A stretch of DNA of 64,000 nt from Azospirillum melinis (GTDB taxonomy: Bacteria > Pseudomonadota > Alphaproteobacteria > Azospirillales > Azospirillaceae), in assembly GCF_013340935.1 (NCBI RefSeq), contig NZ_WHOS01000029.1, positions 1 through 64,000 on the forward strand. Reading direction: 5' to 3'. The notes under the pieces were generated by a model that was not told where the DNA came from, made no database searches, and saw nothing but the letters and a program-made list of their open reading frames with translations. Positions 52,207-61,676 of the stretch are shown in pieces. Every line of letters starts with the position of its first letter. Within the stretch, counting starts at the first letter, position 1. The position numbers were made by a program, and so were the translations under genes.

Positions 52207-53025
52207 ATGGCGCGAAGGCAGGGGCAAAGGCGGGGACGGCGATTGCTGACCGTCACGGCGATCCTGCTGGCGGCAGTGCTGTTCGTTTCGCCCGATCGCG
52301 TCCTGGCGGACCAATCCGCCGCACCGTCCGTCGACCCCGCCTGTACCGTGCCGGAGTCCATCCTCGCTCCCGGCAGTGGTCTGCCGCGGGTGTCGGCGCA
52401 ACTGGCCGCCGGCCGGCCCCTGTCGGTGCTGGTCGTCCATTCCGCGAAATCCCCGCCCAAGCCCGGCATCGTCGGCTATCCCGCCCGGCTTGAAAGCGAA
52501 TTGAAGCGCCGCCTGCCCGGCCGCGAGGTCAGCACCGCCGTGCTGAGCCTTCCCGGCGAAGCGGCCCCGGCAATGGTCGCCCCGCTGACACAGGCGGTGG
52601 AGGACCAGCGGCCGGCGCTGGTCGTCTGGCAGACCGGCACGGTCGACGCCATGCGCAGCCTGGATCTGGAAAGTTTCGGCACGGCGCTGCAGTCGGGCAT
52701 CGCCGAGGTTCAGCGCCGCGGCGCCGACATCGTCATCATGGACATGCAGTACAGCATGCACACCGCGCAGCTGATCGACTTCGCCCCCTACGTGTCCTAC
52801 ATGTCCTGGCTGTCCCAGAGTTCCGACGTCTTTCACTTCCCCCGCTACGACATCATGCGGCATTGGGTGGAGGACGGCCGGGTCGATTTCGCCGACGAAT
52901 CGGACGAAGCGAAACGGCGTTCTTATGAATTCGTTCACCAATGCATCGGACAATTGCTGGCACAAAGCGTCGCGACGATGATCGACCCTCTGTCGATCGG
53001 CCGGCGCACCGGAGCGAGCAATTGA
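52207..53025 (+). CDS. SGNH-fold protein, catalytically degenerate
   Basis: 272 residues with a signal peptide/anchor (LLTVTAILLAAVLFVSP). It is clearly a paralog of the next gene: YPARLESELKRRL versus YPARLDHYLSERF, VVWQTGTVDAMR versus VIWQVGANTVLR, DIVIMDMQYS versus DVVLMDLQYA, RYDIMRHWVE versus RYDVMRSLVE. However, the nucleophile block reads VVHSAKS rather than a GDS-type motif. The terminal Asp-x-x-His block is replaced by DEAKRRSYEF. It is probably an inactive partner or scaffold. It overlaps the next gene by 4 bases. Confidence 0.8.
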   Translation: MARRQGQRRGRRLLTVTAILLAAVLFVSPDRVLADQSAAPSVDPACTVPESILAPGSGLPRVSAQLAAGRPLSVLVVHSAKSPPKPGIVGYPARLESELKRRLPGREVSTAVLSLPGEAAPAMVAPLTQAVEDQRPALVVWQTGTVDAMRSLDLESFGTALQSGIAEVQRRGADIVIMDMQYSMHTAQLIDFAPYVSYMSWLSQSSDVFHFPRYDIMRHWVEDGRVDFADESDEAKRRSYEFVHQCIGQLLAQSVATMIDPLSIGRRTGASN

Positions 53026-53819
53026 GGTCTGTCCTGCCGTCCGCCGTCCGCATCCTGTCGCTGATCGCCACTCTGACCATCGCCAACCTGGCCGTTTCCG
53101 TTCCGGCCCAGGCAGCAGAGTCCGCGGCATCCGCCAATTGCCAGCTTCCGCGGGGCGCGTCCGCCCTTTCGATCCCGCTGACGCAACTGTCGCAACGCAT
53201 CGCGACGGGCGTGCCGATCCGCATCGTCGCCATCGGCTCCTCCTCCACCGCCGGGGCGGGGGCGAGTGCGCCGGACAAGGCCTATCCGGCCCGGCTCGAC
53301 CATTACCTGAGCGAGCGGTTCCGCAACGCCGACATCGCGGTCCTGAACCGCGGGATCAACGGCGAGACCGACGACCAGACCGAAAAGCGGATCGAGGCCG
53401 ACGCGCTGGCAGCCAAGCCCGATCTGGTGATCTGGCAGGTGGGTGCGAACACGGTGCTGCGCGACGGCGACCAGTCCTTGAGCGAGCGGTCGGTCCGCCA
53501 AGGCGTGGCGCGGCTGCGCGCCGCCGGGATCGACGTGGTGCTGATGGACCTGCAATACGCCCCGAAGATGCTGGAAAAGACCGGCGTCGCCCCGATGCTG
53601 ACCCGCATCGCCGGAATCGCCGCCGACAACCGCGTCGGACTCTTCCACCGCTATGACGTGATGCGGTCGCTGGTGGAGACCCGTGGGATGACCATGGCCG
53701 ACCTGATCGGGCCGGACGGCGTCCATGGGAACGACGCCGGATACGACTGCGTCGCCCGCATGCTGGCGGTCGGCATCGAGGATGCGGTGAACGTACACAA
53801 CAGCGGCCTTCAACGGTAA
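53022..53819 (+). CDS. SGNH/GDSL-type hydrolase
   Basis: 265 residues, secreted (signal ending near AQAAES). Block I is AIGSSSTAG with the likely nucleophile S74, block II has RGINGETDDQ, block III VGANTVLRDG, and block V GPDGVHGND supplies Asp and His. SGNH enzymes are esterases or acyltransferases; next to opgC a role in adding or removing acyl groups from a periplasmic glycan is plausible. The start is the TTG at 53022, overlapping the previous stop as TTGA, with GGAGCG 5 bases upstream. Confidence 0.85.
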   Translation: MRSVLPSAVRILSLIATLTIANLAVSVPAQAAESAASANCQLPRGASALSIPLTQLSQRIATGVPIRIVAIGSSSTAGAGASAPDKAYPARLDHYLSERFRNADIAVLNRGINGETDDQTEKRIEADALAAKPDLVIWQVGANTVLRDGDQSLSERSVRQGVARLRAAGIDVVLMDLQYAPKMLEKTGVAPMLTRIAGIAADNRVGLFHRYDVMRSLVETRGMTMADLIGPDGVHGNDAGYDCVARMLAVGIEDAVNVHNSGLQR

Positions 53820-53865
53820 CAGAAGCGGGGGGCGGACTTCCGCGCAGCAACGCCCCCTGCCCCCC

Positions 53866-54249
53866 TCAGCGCTGCATCATCGCGCTTTCCTTGCCGCAGA
53901 GGAAAAACACCTTCGAGTAGACCTTCAGCAACGCATCGGTCAGCGCCTGCACCTCCGGGCTGCCCATGGCGCGCGGCTTGGCGGGATCGACATGCAGGAC
54001 GCAGCTGTCCTTCACGTCGTTGAAGGCGGCCAGCGCGTGGATGCGGTCGGGACGGAACTCGTCGGGGAAATTCTCGTCCATCAGCCAGAAGCACTGGAAG
54101 TTCCGGCAGGATTGCGGCCGCTCCTCGTAGATCGAGCAGCCTTTGCCCTGGTCGCAGGAGGCGCACCACTTGGCGGAGGGCTTCTTCAGCTCGGGCACAC
54201 CCATCAGCTTGCAGCACAGGGTGCATTCACCGCAGGTGCGGTCGGACAT
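53866..54249 (-). CDS. YkgJ-family cysteine-cluster protein
   Basis: 127 residues. Eight conserved cysteines: CGECTLCC near 6-13, WCASCDQGKGC, and SCRNFQC. This is the zinc or iron-sulfur binding pattern of YkgJ/CxxCxxCC proteins, whose function is unknown. The ATG at 54249 has GGAG 8 bases upstream. It lies 36 bases after the GGDEF-EAL gene on the same strand, probably in one transcript. Confidence 0.88.
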   Translation of the reverse strand: MSDRTCGECTLCCKLMGVPELKKPSAKWCASCDQGKGCSIYEERPQSCRNFQCFWLMDENFPDEFRPDRIHALAAFNDVKDSCVLHVDPAKPRAMGSPEVQALTDALLKVYSKVFFLCGKESAMMQR

Positions 54250-54285
54250 CACGGAAACTCCAAATAACAACGGCTCGCAGCGGCT

Positions 54286-56901
54286 CTACGCCGGTGCTGG
54301 CAGGGCGATGTGCTCGTCCTCCGCGGCCAGAAGCCGCTCCACCGCTTCCGGCAGGGCGGGACGGGCGAAGTGGTAGCCTTGGGCGTATTGGCACAGACCG
54401 CGCAGATACACCGCTTCGTCCGCCGTTTCCACCCCTTCCGCCACGCAATCCAGCCGCAAAATGGTGGCAAGCCCGGCGATGACCTGGACGATGGCGGCGT
54501 TGCCCTCCCCTGTCGACACCGCGCGGACGAAGCTGCGGTCGATCTTCAGCACATCCACCGGCAGCTTGTGCAGATAGGCCAGCGACGAATAGCCGGTGCC
54601 GAAATCGTCGATCGACAGCCGCACGTCCATGTCGCGCAGGCTCTGCATCAGCATCCGGCATTCGTCCGGATCCTGGACCAGCAGGCTTTCGGTCAGTTCC
54701 AGCTTCAGGCTGGACGGCGGGATCGGCACCGCGTCCAGCAGGTCGCGCACGGCCCCGACGATGTCGTCGTCACGGAACTGTCGGGTGGAGACGTTGACGC
54801 TCATGAACAGCGGCACGGGTCTGGAGAAACGCGCCTGCCACGCCGCCAGCTGCCGCACCGCCTGTCCCAGCGCCCAGCGGCCCATCGGCGCGATCAGCCC
54901 GGTTTCCTCGGCCAGCGGGATGAACTCCAACGGAGACACCAGACCGCGGTCCGGGTGGTTCCACCGCATCAGCGCCTCGAAGCCGGCGATGGCACCGGTC
55001 TCCAGCAGGACGATGGGCTGGTAATACAGGCAGAGCTGCCCCTGCTCCAGCGCGGCGCGCAGGTCGGCCTCCATGCGCATCGCGGCCATCGCCTGCCGGC
55101 GCAGATTGGCGTCGAACACGTCGATGCGCGCCCGCCCGCCGCTCTTGGCGCGGTACATGGCGAGGCTGGCGTCGCGCAACATGTCCTCCGCCCGCTCGTA
55201 GCCGGTCTGGCTCAAGGCCACGCCGATGGAGGCGGTCAGCACCACGTCGTGCCCCTCGGCCAGCGTGACGGGCCGCGAGATGGCGCGGGCCATCCGCTCC
55301 GCCGCCTCCAGCGCGTCACCAGCATCGTCCATCTCGTCCACCAGCACGGCGAACTCGTCGGCGGACAGGCGGGCCAGCGTATCGCCGACGCGGCGGCTGA
55401 CGTCCAGCCGCTCGGCGACGATGCGCAGCATGCGGTCGCCGGCGCTGGTGCCGAGCGCGTCGTTGATCGCCTTGAAGCGGTCGAGGTCGATGATGATGGT
55501 GGCGAAGGGACGGGAGCCGGCACGGCGGTTGCGGTCGAGCGCCTGCCCGATGCGGTCCAGCAGAAGCGTGCGGTTCGGCAGGCCGGTCATGCTGTCGTGA
55601 ACGGCGTTGAACAGGATCTGCTGTTCGGCCTTCTTGCGCGCCGTGATGTCGGTCATCGAGCCGGCCATGCGGACCGCAAAGCCCTTGTCGTTGCGGACGG
55701 CCAGCCCGCGCACCAGCATCCACATCTCCTGTCCGCCCTTGCCGCGGATGCGGAACTCCTGCTGCAGGTGCGGACGTTCGCCAACCAGGTGCAGGCCGAT
55801 CGCGGTGCGCAGCCCGTCGAGGTCGCCCGGCAGAACCCGATTGAACCATTCGTCGACGGAGCCGGCGATCTCCGCCTCCTCGAAGCCGAGCATCGCCTTC
55901 CAGCGCGGCGAGTAATAGACCTCGCCGCTGTCGATGTGCCAGTCCCACAGCCCGTCGGCGGCCCCGGCGGCGGCGAGGGCGTAGCGCTCCTCGCTCTGGC
56001 GCAGGCGCTGTTCGGCGGTCTTGCGGTCGGTCACGTCGGCCTGGCTGCCGACGAGGCGGATCGGTTTGCCGGCGGCGTCCAGAACGGCGATGCCGCGACA
56101 GGCCATCCAGCGGATCGCACCGGCGGCGTTGCGCATGCGGTATTCGACCTGGAAGGCCGCCTCCGCCCCGGTTTCCGATTCGGGCTCCGCCCGGCCGAGG
56201 GAAGCCATCGCATCGGTCAGGATGGCGCGGTCGGCCGCAAGGATGCGGCCCAGCCACTCCTGCGGCTCGTCGGTCAGGTCCGCCGGCGACAGCCCGAGAA
56301 GCGAGGCCCAGCGCGGCGAGTAATAGACGCGGTCGGTGACCAAGTCCCAGTCGTAAAGCCCGTCGTTGCTGGCCGCGGCGGCGAGCGCATAGCGTTCCTC
56401 GCTGCGGCGCAGCTCCTGTTCGGCATGCTTGCGGTCGGTGATGTCGGCGACCGACCCGACCAGCCGGATCGGCTCACCCGAATCGTCCATCACCGCCATG
56501 CCGCGGCAGACCAGCCAGCGCCAGTGCGGCTTCGCCGCAGCGGACGCATCGGCGCGGCGGACGCGGTGTTCGATCTGGAAGGGGACGGACAGCCCGACCA
56601 TCTGCGCCTCGAACGAGGCATGCAGCCAGTCGACGTCCTCCGGATGGACCAGCGAAAGCCAGTCGTTCGGCCGGTTGGATTCGCGGCTGGAATCGCCCGG
56701 CGGCAGACCGAGGAAATCCTTGAAGCGGGGGGAGAGGTACAGCGTGTCGCTGCGCAGGTCCCAATCCCAGACGCCTTCGGTTCCGGCCTTTTCCGCCAGC
56801 AGATATCGGTCGATGTTGGTGTTCAAGACCCCTCGTCGGACCTGTCGGCGGTCAGCGATTGGTGGGGCCTCCCACCGTTGAGGGTCAGATGGTATGGGCA
56901 T
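54286..56901 (-). CDS. PAS-GGDEF-EAL cyclic-di-GMP signalling protein
   Basis: 871 residues, no membrane segment. Three PAS-PAC units near 30-415, each opening with an EGVWDWDLRSD- or DGLYDWDLVTD-like motif. A GGDEF domain follows near 425-590, then EAL near 600-855. The GGDEF signature is replaced by SADEF near 510, so cyclase activity is probably lost. The EAL domain is intact: FEALMRW near 641, ELTESLL, IDDFGTGYSSLAYLHKLPVDVLKIDRSFV, AEGVET. It is therefore expected to be a c-di-GMP phosphodiesterase controlled by PAS input. The start is uncertain: the ATG at 56901 lacks a ribosome site and a TTG at about 56823 is possible. Confidence 0.92.
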   Translation of the reverse strand: MPIPSDPQRWEAPPIADRRQVRRGVLNTNIDRYLLAEKAGTEGVWDWDLRSDTLYLSPRFKDFLGLPPGDSSRESNRPNDWLSLVHPEDVDWLHASFEAQMVGLSVPFQIEHRVRRADASAAAKPHWRWLVCRGMAVMDDSGEPIRLVGSVADITDRKHAEQELRRSEERYALAAAASNDGLYDWDLVTDRVYYSPRWASLLGLSPADLTDEPQEWLGRILAADRAILTDAMASLGRAEPESETGAEAAFQVEYRMRNAAGAIRWMACRGIAVLDAAGKPIRLVGSQADVTDRKTAEQRLRQSEERYALAAAGAADGLWDWHIDSGEVYYSPRWKAMLGFEEAEIAGSVDEWFNRVLPGDLDGLRTAIGLHLVGERPHLQQEFRIRGKGGQEMWMLVRGLAVRNDKGFAVRMAGSMTDITARKKAEQQILFNAVHDSMTGLPNRTLLLDRIGQALDRNRRAGSRPFATIIIDLDRFKAINDALGTSAGDRMLRIVAERLDVSRRVGDTLARLSADEFAVLVDEMDDAGDALEAAERMARAISRPVTLAEGHDVVLTASIGVALSQTGYERAEDMLRDASLAMYRAKSGGRARIDVFDANLRRQAMAAMRMEADLRAALEQGQLCLYYQPIVLLETGAIAGFEALMRWNHPDRGLVSPLEFIPLAEETGLIAPMGRWALGQAVRQLAAWQARFSRPVPLFMSVNVSTRQFRDDDIVGAVRDLLDAVPIPPSSLKLELTESLLVQDPDECRMLMQSLRDMDVRLSIDDFGTGYSSLAYLHKLPVDVLKIDRSFVRAVSTGEGNAAIVQVIAGLATILRLDCVAEGVETADEAVYLRGLCQYAQGYHFARPALPEAVERLLAAEDEHIALPAPA

Positions 56902-57019
56902 TTTGGTGAAGAAACCATAAATGCTCCAGGCACGCCGTTATCGCGGTTGCCGAGGGTTCCTTCTACGAAATTTTTTCCTATATTAGGATAGCTCGCCACT
57001 TCTTCCGAAACCGGCACCG

Positions 57020-57742
57020 ATGGATTGGTCCGATCAGGGAATCGTTCTGTCCTCCCGCCCCCAGGGGGAAGGGTCCGCCGTCGCGACCGTGCTGACGCGC
57101 GAACACGGCCGCCATGCCGGGATGGTGATGGGCGGACGCTCGGTGCGCCAGCGCGGCACGCTGGAACCGGGGACCCTGGTCCATGCCCGCTGGCGCGGCC
57201 GGCTGCCCGAGCATCTCGGCCATTTCACGCTGGAGTCGGTGAAGGGCTATGCCGCCAACTTCTTCGACGACGCCCAGGCGCTGGCCGCGCTCATCAGCGC
57301 CTGCGCGCTGGTGGAGGCGGCGTTGCCGGAGCGGGAGGCGCACCCCGCCCTGTTCGACGGGCTGCTCGCCCTGTTCGGCCTGCTGGACGGGCCGGCCTGG
57401 GCGGAGACCTATGTGCGATGGGAAATCGGGCTGCTGGCCGAGCTTGGATTCGGCCTCAACCTCGACCGCTGCGCGGTGTCGGGGGCCAACGACTACCTCG
57501 CCTATGTCAGTCCGCGCACCGGCCGTGCCGTGACCGCCTCGGTGGGGGAACCCTACCGCGACCGTCTGCTTCCCCTGCCCGATTTCCTGGCCGGGCGCGG
57601 CGGCGGCGGACCTGCCGCGGTGGCCGACGGGCTGCGGCTGACCGCGCATTTCCTGGAACGCCACGTGCTGAACGGGCCGCTGCCGCCCGCGCGTGAGCGC
57701 TTGAGAGAACGTTACGCGAACGCGGTAGCGCGTTCCGCCTGA
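57020..57742 (+). CDS. recO: DNA repair protein RecO
   Basis: 240 residues. RecF-pathway mediator that loads RecA at gaps. The N-terminal OB-fold begins DQGIVLSSRPQGEGSAVATVLTREHGRHAGMV, which is diagnostic. A helical C-terminal domain follows (ALFDGLLALFGLLDG, WEIGLLAELGFGLNLDRCAVSG). The zinc-binding cysteines of some RecO proteins are reduced to one. Directly upstream of parC by 20 bases, an order common in this group. Confidence 0.93.
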   Translation: MDWSDQGIVLSSRPQGEGSAVATVLTREHGRHAGMVMGGRSVRQRGTLEPGTLVHARWRGRLPEHLGHFTLESVKGYAANFFDDAQALAALISACALVEAALPEREAHPALFDGLLALFGLLDGPAWAETYVRWEIGLLAELGFGLNLDRCAVSGANDYLAYVSPRTGRAVTASVGEPYRDRLLPLPDFLAGRGGGGPAAVADGLRLTAHFLERHVLNGPLPPARERLRERYANAVARSA

Positions 57743-57762
57743 AACTGCTAGACCCCCTCATC

Positions 57763-59988
57763 ATGAAGCCGCAAAATCCCGCCTCCGAAATCCTGGAAAA
57801 GCCGCTGGCCGACGCGCTCGGCGAGCGGTATCTCAGCTACGCGCTGTCCACCATCATGTCCCGCTCGCTGCCCGACGTGCGCGACGGGCTGAAGCCGGTG
57901 CACCGAAGACTGCTGTTCGCCATGAGCCAGCTCCGGCTGGAACCGACGACACCGCCCAAGAAGTCGGCCCGCGTCGTCGGCGACGTGATCGGCAAGTTCC
58001 ATCCGCACGGCGACACCTCCGTCTACGACGCGCTGGTGCGGCTGGCGCAGGACTTCTCCGTCCGCTACCCGCTGGTCGACGGCCAGGGTAATTTCGGCAA
58101 TATCGACGGCGATAACGCCGCAGCGATGCGGTACACCGAAGCCCGCCTGACCGAGGTCGCCAAGGCCCTGCTGGAGGGCATCGACGAGGACGCGGTCGAT
58201 TTCCGCCCGACCTATGACGGCGACGGCGACGAGCCGGCGGTCCTGCCCGCCAACTTCCCCAATCTGTTGGCCAACGGGTCGAGCGGCATCGCCGTCGGCA
58301 TGGCCACCAACATCCCGCCGCACAATGTCGGCGAGATCTGCGACGCGCTGCGCCACCTGATCAAGCACCGCGACGCCAGCATCGAGACGCTGGTCGGCTT
58401 CATGCCCGGCCCGGATTTCCCCACCGGCGGCCTGCTGGTCGAGTCGCGGCAGAATGTGATCGAAGCCTACCGCACCGGCCGCGGCGCCTTCCGCCTGCGC
58501 GCCCGCTGGGAGGTGGAGAAGCTGGGTCAGGGCACCTGGCAGATCGTCGTCACCGAGATGCCCTATCAGGTGCAGAAGGCCCGGCTGGTCGAGAAGATCG
58601 CCGAGCTGCTGCTGGCCAAGAAGCTGATCCTGCTGGACGACGTGCGCGACGAATCGGCGGAGGACGTCCGTCTCGTCCTGGTGCCGAAGAACCGCAACGT
58701 GGATCCCGAGGTTCTGATGGCCTCGCTGTTCCAGGCGACCGACCTGGAAATCCGCTTCTCGATGAACATGAACGTGCTGGGCGCCGACCATGTGCCGCGG
58801 GTGATGAACCTGCGCGAGGTGCTCCAGGCCTTCCTCGACCACCGGCACGAGGTGCTGGTCCGCCGCTCCAACCACCGGCTCAAGCAGATCGACCATCGCC
58901 TTGAGGTTCTCGGCGGCTATCTCGCCGCCTACCTGAATCTCGACGAGGTCATCCGCATCATCCGCGAGGAGGACGAGCCGAAGCAGGAGCTGATCCGCGC
59001 CTTCACCCTGACCGACGTGCAGGCTGACGCCATTCTCAACATGCGCCTGCGCAACCTGCGCAAGCTGGAGGAGATGGAGATCCGGCGCGAGCACGAGGCG
59101 CTGACCACCGAGAAGAACGGCCTGCTGGAACTGCTGGGCGACGAGACGCTGCGCTGGAAGCGGATCGCCGAGGGCGTGGCCGAGATCAAGAAGAAGTTCG
59201 GCGCCGGTGCGCTCGGCAAGCGGCGCACCGACGTGGCCGACGCGCCGACGGTGATCGAGGTGCCGCTGGACGCGCTGGTCGAGCGCGAGCCGGTGACCGT
59301 CCTCTGCTCGGCCAAGGGCTGGATCCGCACGGTGCGCGGCCACCTGACCGACGCCGAAGCGGAGGATGTGAAGTACAAGGACGGCGACACGCGCGGCTTC
59401 ATCGAACGGTGCGAGACGACCGACAAACTTCTGGTCTTCGCCAGCAACGGCAAGTTCTTCACCATCGGCGTCGACAAGCTGCCGCGCGGCCGCGGCTTCG
59501 GCGAGCCGGTCCGTCTGATGATCGACCTCGGCAACGACGTCGACATCGTCGACCTGTTCCGCCACCAGCCCGGCCGCACCCTGCTGGTGGTGTCGGAGGA
59601 CGGCCGCGGCTTCCGCGTCGAGGAGGCGGAGGTGCTGGCCCAGACCCGCGCCGGCAAGCAGGTTCTGAACCTGGAAGACGGCAAGTCCGCCCGCATCTGC
59701 CAGCCGGTGAGCGGCGACACGCTCGCCATCATCGGCAACAACCGCAAGATGCTGGTCTTCCCGCTCGAGCAGGTGCCGGTGATGACCCGCGGCAAGGGCG
59801 TCCAACTTCAGAAATACAAGGACGCCAGCGTCGCCGACGTGAAGACCTTCACGCTGGCCGAGGGACTGAGCTGGAAGAACGGCGAGCGCAACTTCAACGT
59901 CACCGACCTGACAGGCTGGATGGGCGACCGCGCCGGCCAGGGCAGGATGCCGCCGAACGGCTTCCCGAAGAACAACCGCTTCCTGTGA
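57763..59988 (+). CDS. parC: DNA topoisomerase IV subunit A
   Basis: 741 residues, the ParC rather than GyrA length. Separates linked daughter chromosomes together with ParE. The catalytic Tyr124 lies in AAMRYTEARL. The quinolone-determining region is HPHGDTSVYDALVR, with T85 and D89 at the positions of E. coli S80 and E84. The breakage-reunion core, coiled coil (ILNMRLRNLRKLEEMEI) and a C-terminal beta-pinwheel part are complete. parE is not in the window. Confidence 0.96.
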   Translation: MKPQNPASEILEKPLADALGERYLSYALSTIMSRSLPDVRDGLKPVHRRLLFAMSQLRLEPTTPPKKSARVVGDVIGKFHPHGDTSVYDALVRLAQDFSVRYPLVDGQGNFGNIDGDNAAAMRYTEARLTEVAKALLEGIDEDAVDFRPTYDGDGDEPAVLPANFPNLLANGSSGIAVGMATNIPPHNVGEICDALRHLIKHRDASIETLVGFMPGPDFPTGGLLVESRQNVIEAYRTGRGAFRLRARWEVEKLGQGTWQIVVTEMPYQVQKARLVEKIAELLLAKKLILLDDVRDESAEDVRLVLVPKNRNVDPEVLMASLFQATDLEIRFSMNMNVLGADHVPRVMNLREVLQAFLDHRHEVLVRRSNHRLKQIDHRLEVLGGYLAAYLNLDEVIRIIREEDEPKQELIRAFTLTDVQADAILNMRLRNLRKLEEMEIRREHEALTTEKNGLLELLGDETLRWKRIAEGVAEIKKKFGAGALGKRRTDVADAPTVIEVPLDALVEREPVTVLCSAKGWIRTVRGHLTDAEAEDVKYKDGDTRGFIERCETTDKLLVFASNGKFFTIGVDKLPRGRGFGEPVRLMIDLGNDVDIVDLFRHQPGRTLLVVSEDGRGFRVEEAEVLAQTRAGKQVLNLEDGKSARICQPVSGDTLAIIGNNRKMLVFPLEQVPVMTRGKGVQLQKYKDASVADVKTFTLAEGLSWKNGERNFNVTDLTGWMGDRAGQGRMPPNGFPKNNRFL

Positions 59989-60003
59989 GACTTGTATTTG
60001 GCG

Positions 60004-60040
60004 ACAAGCGCCCTCTCCTGCCCTGGGAGAGGGGGCTTGT
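60004..60040. terminator. hairpin between parC and motE
   Basis: ACAAGC-G-CCCTCTCC pairs with GGAGAGGG-G-GCTTGT (one internal mismatch). On the plus strand it is followed by TGCTTTT. It lies between convergent stops at 59988 and 60046 and can serve both. Confidence 0.75.
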
Positions 60041-60045
60041 TGCTT

Positions 60046-61029
60046 TTACTTCGGCGTCGTGACCGTCGCCGTCAGCGGCACGCGGCGTTCCACCAGGGCC
60101 GAGGTGACCTCCTTGGCCTTCACCGGGTCCATGGCGGCGAGGATCGGCGCGGTCTTCTGTTCCTTCATCTTCTGGATGACGCCCAGCAGCACCGGCATGT
60201 CGAGTTCCTCGAAGATGCGGGCCGCTTCCTTCGGCTTCATCGTCTCGTAGATTTTCACCAGGCTTTCCAGCTGAGCCGACTGCTTTTCGTCGCCCTGCGC
60301 CATCAGCTTCTGGATGTCGGAACGGGTCTTCTCCATCTCCGCCACCTTCTGGTCGATCCGCTTCTCGGCGGCGGCCAGCAGGGCCTCGCGCTGCTCCATC
60401 TCCTTGGTGCGGCGCTCGATCTCGGCGCGACGGTCGGCGAAATGCTGGAGCAGTTCCTGGTTGTCGATGGGACCGAGAGGCGCCAGCGGCGCATTGGCCG
60501 CCGGAGCGTTGACCGGACCGCTGGACCCGCCGGGAGCCGGGGGAGCATCCTTGCCGGCCGGCTTGGTGGTCGCAGTGGGAGCCTGACCAGCCGCCATCTG
60601 GATGGGCGGCGTCGCCGGAGGCGAGCTTTGCGGCCCCTGGGCGAGGCTGACCGGAAAATCGGGCAGGCGGGCGTCATGGGTGGCGAGGCGCCACAGGTCG
60701 CCGACCCGCACGCCCAGCATCAGCACCGCGACGAAGATGGTCAGCGGCAGCAGGCGGAAACGGGCGCCGCGCATCCGCGCCCGCAGCCGCTGGGTCAGGG
60801 GTACGCGCGGCGACGCCGGCTTGCGCACCTTGGCCTTCGCCTTGCTCTTCTTCGCCGGCACCTTTCCCGCCGCGGGGCGGACTGCCGGCAGTTGCGCCTG
60901 CTGTGCCTGCTGGGCAGCCAGTGTGGGAGAGGTGCGGACGCCCGTCGGAGCGGCGCCGGCCGGGCGGATCACGACCTTGGGTTCGCTGCCCGCCGCAGCG
61001 GGCCTGCCGTCACTGGTGCGCATGGTCAT
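60046..61029 (-). CDS. motE: MotE-like flagellar motor chaperone
   Basis: 327 residues. A basic Pro/Ala/Lys-rich N-terminus, a single membrane segment near 95-112 (LLPLTIFVAVLMLGVRVG), and a Pro/Ala linker. A long coiled coil follows near 195-260 (RRAEIERRTKEMEQREALLAAAEKRID). The C-terminal MgtE-N-like domain reads YETMKPKEAARIFEELDMPVLLGVI. This matches MotE, the periplasmic chaperone for the stator protein MotC in rhizobia. The ATG at 61029 has AAGGGG 6 bases upstream and overlaps the DUF6468 stop. Last gene of the fliL-fliM-DUF6468-motE operon. Confidence 0.8.
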   Translation of the reverse strand: MTMRTSDGRPAAAGSEPKVVIRPAGAAPTGVRTSPTLAAQQAQQAQLPAVRPAAGKVPAKKSKAKAKVRKPASPRVPLTQRLRARMRGARFRLLPLTIFVAVLMLGVRVGDLWRLATHDARLPDFPVSLAQGPQSSPPATPPIQMAAGQAPTATTKPAGKDAPPAPGGSSGPVNAPAANAPLAPLGPIDNQELLQHFADRRAEIERRTKEMEQREALLAAAEKRIDQKVAEMEKTRSDIQKLMAQGDEKQSAQLESLVKIYETMKPKEAARIFEELDMPVLLGVIQKMKEQKTAPILAAMDPVKAKEVTSALVERRVPLTATVTTPK

Positions 61030-61676
61030 CCAAGCCCCTTGCCGGCGTTCTCGATTGCCTGAAGCAGTTCGCGTTCGGCCCGCGACAGGCTTTCGCCATC
61101 ACGGGTGATGGGGTCGCGCGCCTCGGCCTGCGGTTCGGCACGGGCGGCACGGCGCGGCGCAACGTCCAGCCGGGCCGGCGGCGGCGCATGGTCGTCATGG
61201 TCGTGGTCGTCCTCGACCGGCAGGCTGCGCAAGGCCGGGCGCGGCGCCACCAGCGGGGCCTTCGCCGGGCTGCGCGCGGCCAGCGTCGGGGCAACCGCCA
61301 CGGAACGGCCGCCATCACGCCCGCTGTCGCGGCGACCACCATCACGTCCGCCGTCACGTTCGCCGACGCCGCCCAGCCGGTTGGCCAGCGCGTCGGCCGC
61401 CTCGATCATGAATTCCAGTTCGTCGCGCAGGGTCTGCGCCTTGTTCACGGTGCGCTGGAGATCCTCGCCGGTGTCGCTCGCCGCCTTCTTCAGCGTGCGC
61501 ACGCCGGTCTCCGCCCGCCCCATCGCGTCGTTCAGGCCCTGGATCAGTTCTGCCATCTCGCCACGGCTCTCGCGCAGCGCGATGATCTGCCGGTTCAGGA
61601 TGATCGCATAGGCGATGGTGGCAGCCAGCAGGCCGACCATCACGACGTCGATGATGATGGAGACCAGCGGACTCAT
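61026..61676 (-). CDS. DUF6468 flagellar-operon protein
   Basis: 216 residues. One N-terminal membrane segment (IIIDVVMVGLLAATIAYAIIL), then a helical DUF6468-like region (LRESRGEMAELIQGLNDAMGRAETGVRTLKKAA) and an Arg/Gly/Asp-rich disordered tail. Conserved in alphaproteobacteria between fliM and motE; the function is unknown but the context is flagellar. It overlaps fliM and motE by 4 bases at each end. Confidence 0.82.
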   Translation of the reverse strand: MSPLVSIIIDVVMVGLLAATIAYAIILNRQIIALRESRGEMAELIQGLNDAMGRAETGVRTLKKAASDTGEDLQRTVNKAQTLRDELEFMIEAADALANRLGGVGERDGGRDGGRRDSGRDGGRSVAVAPTLAARSPAKAPLVAPRPALRSLPVEDDHDHDDHAPPPARLDVAPRRAARAEPQAEARDPITRDGESLSRAERELLQAIENAGKGLG

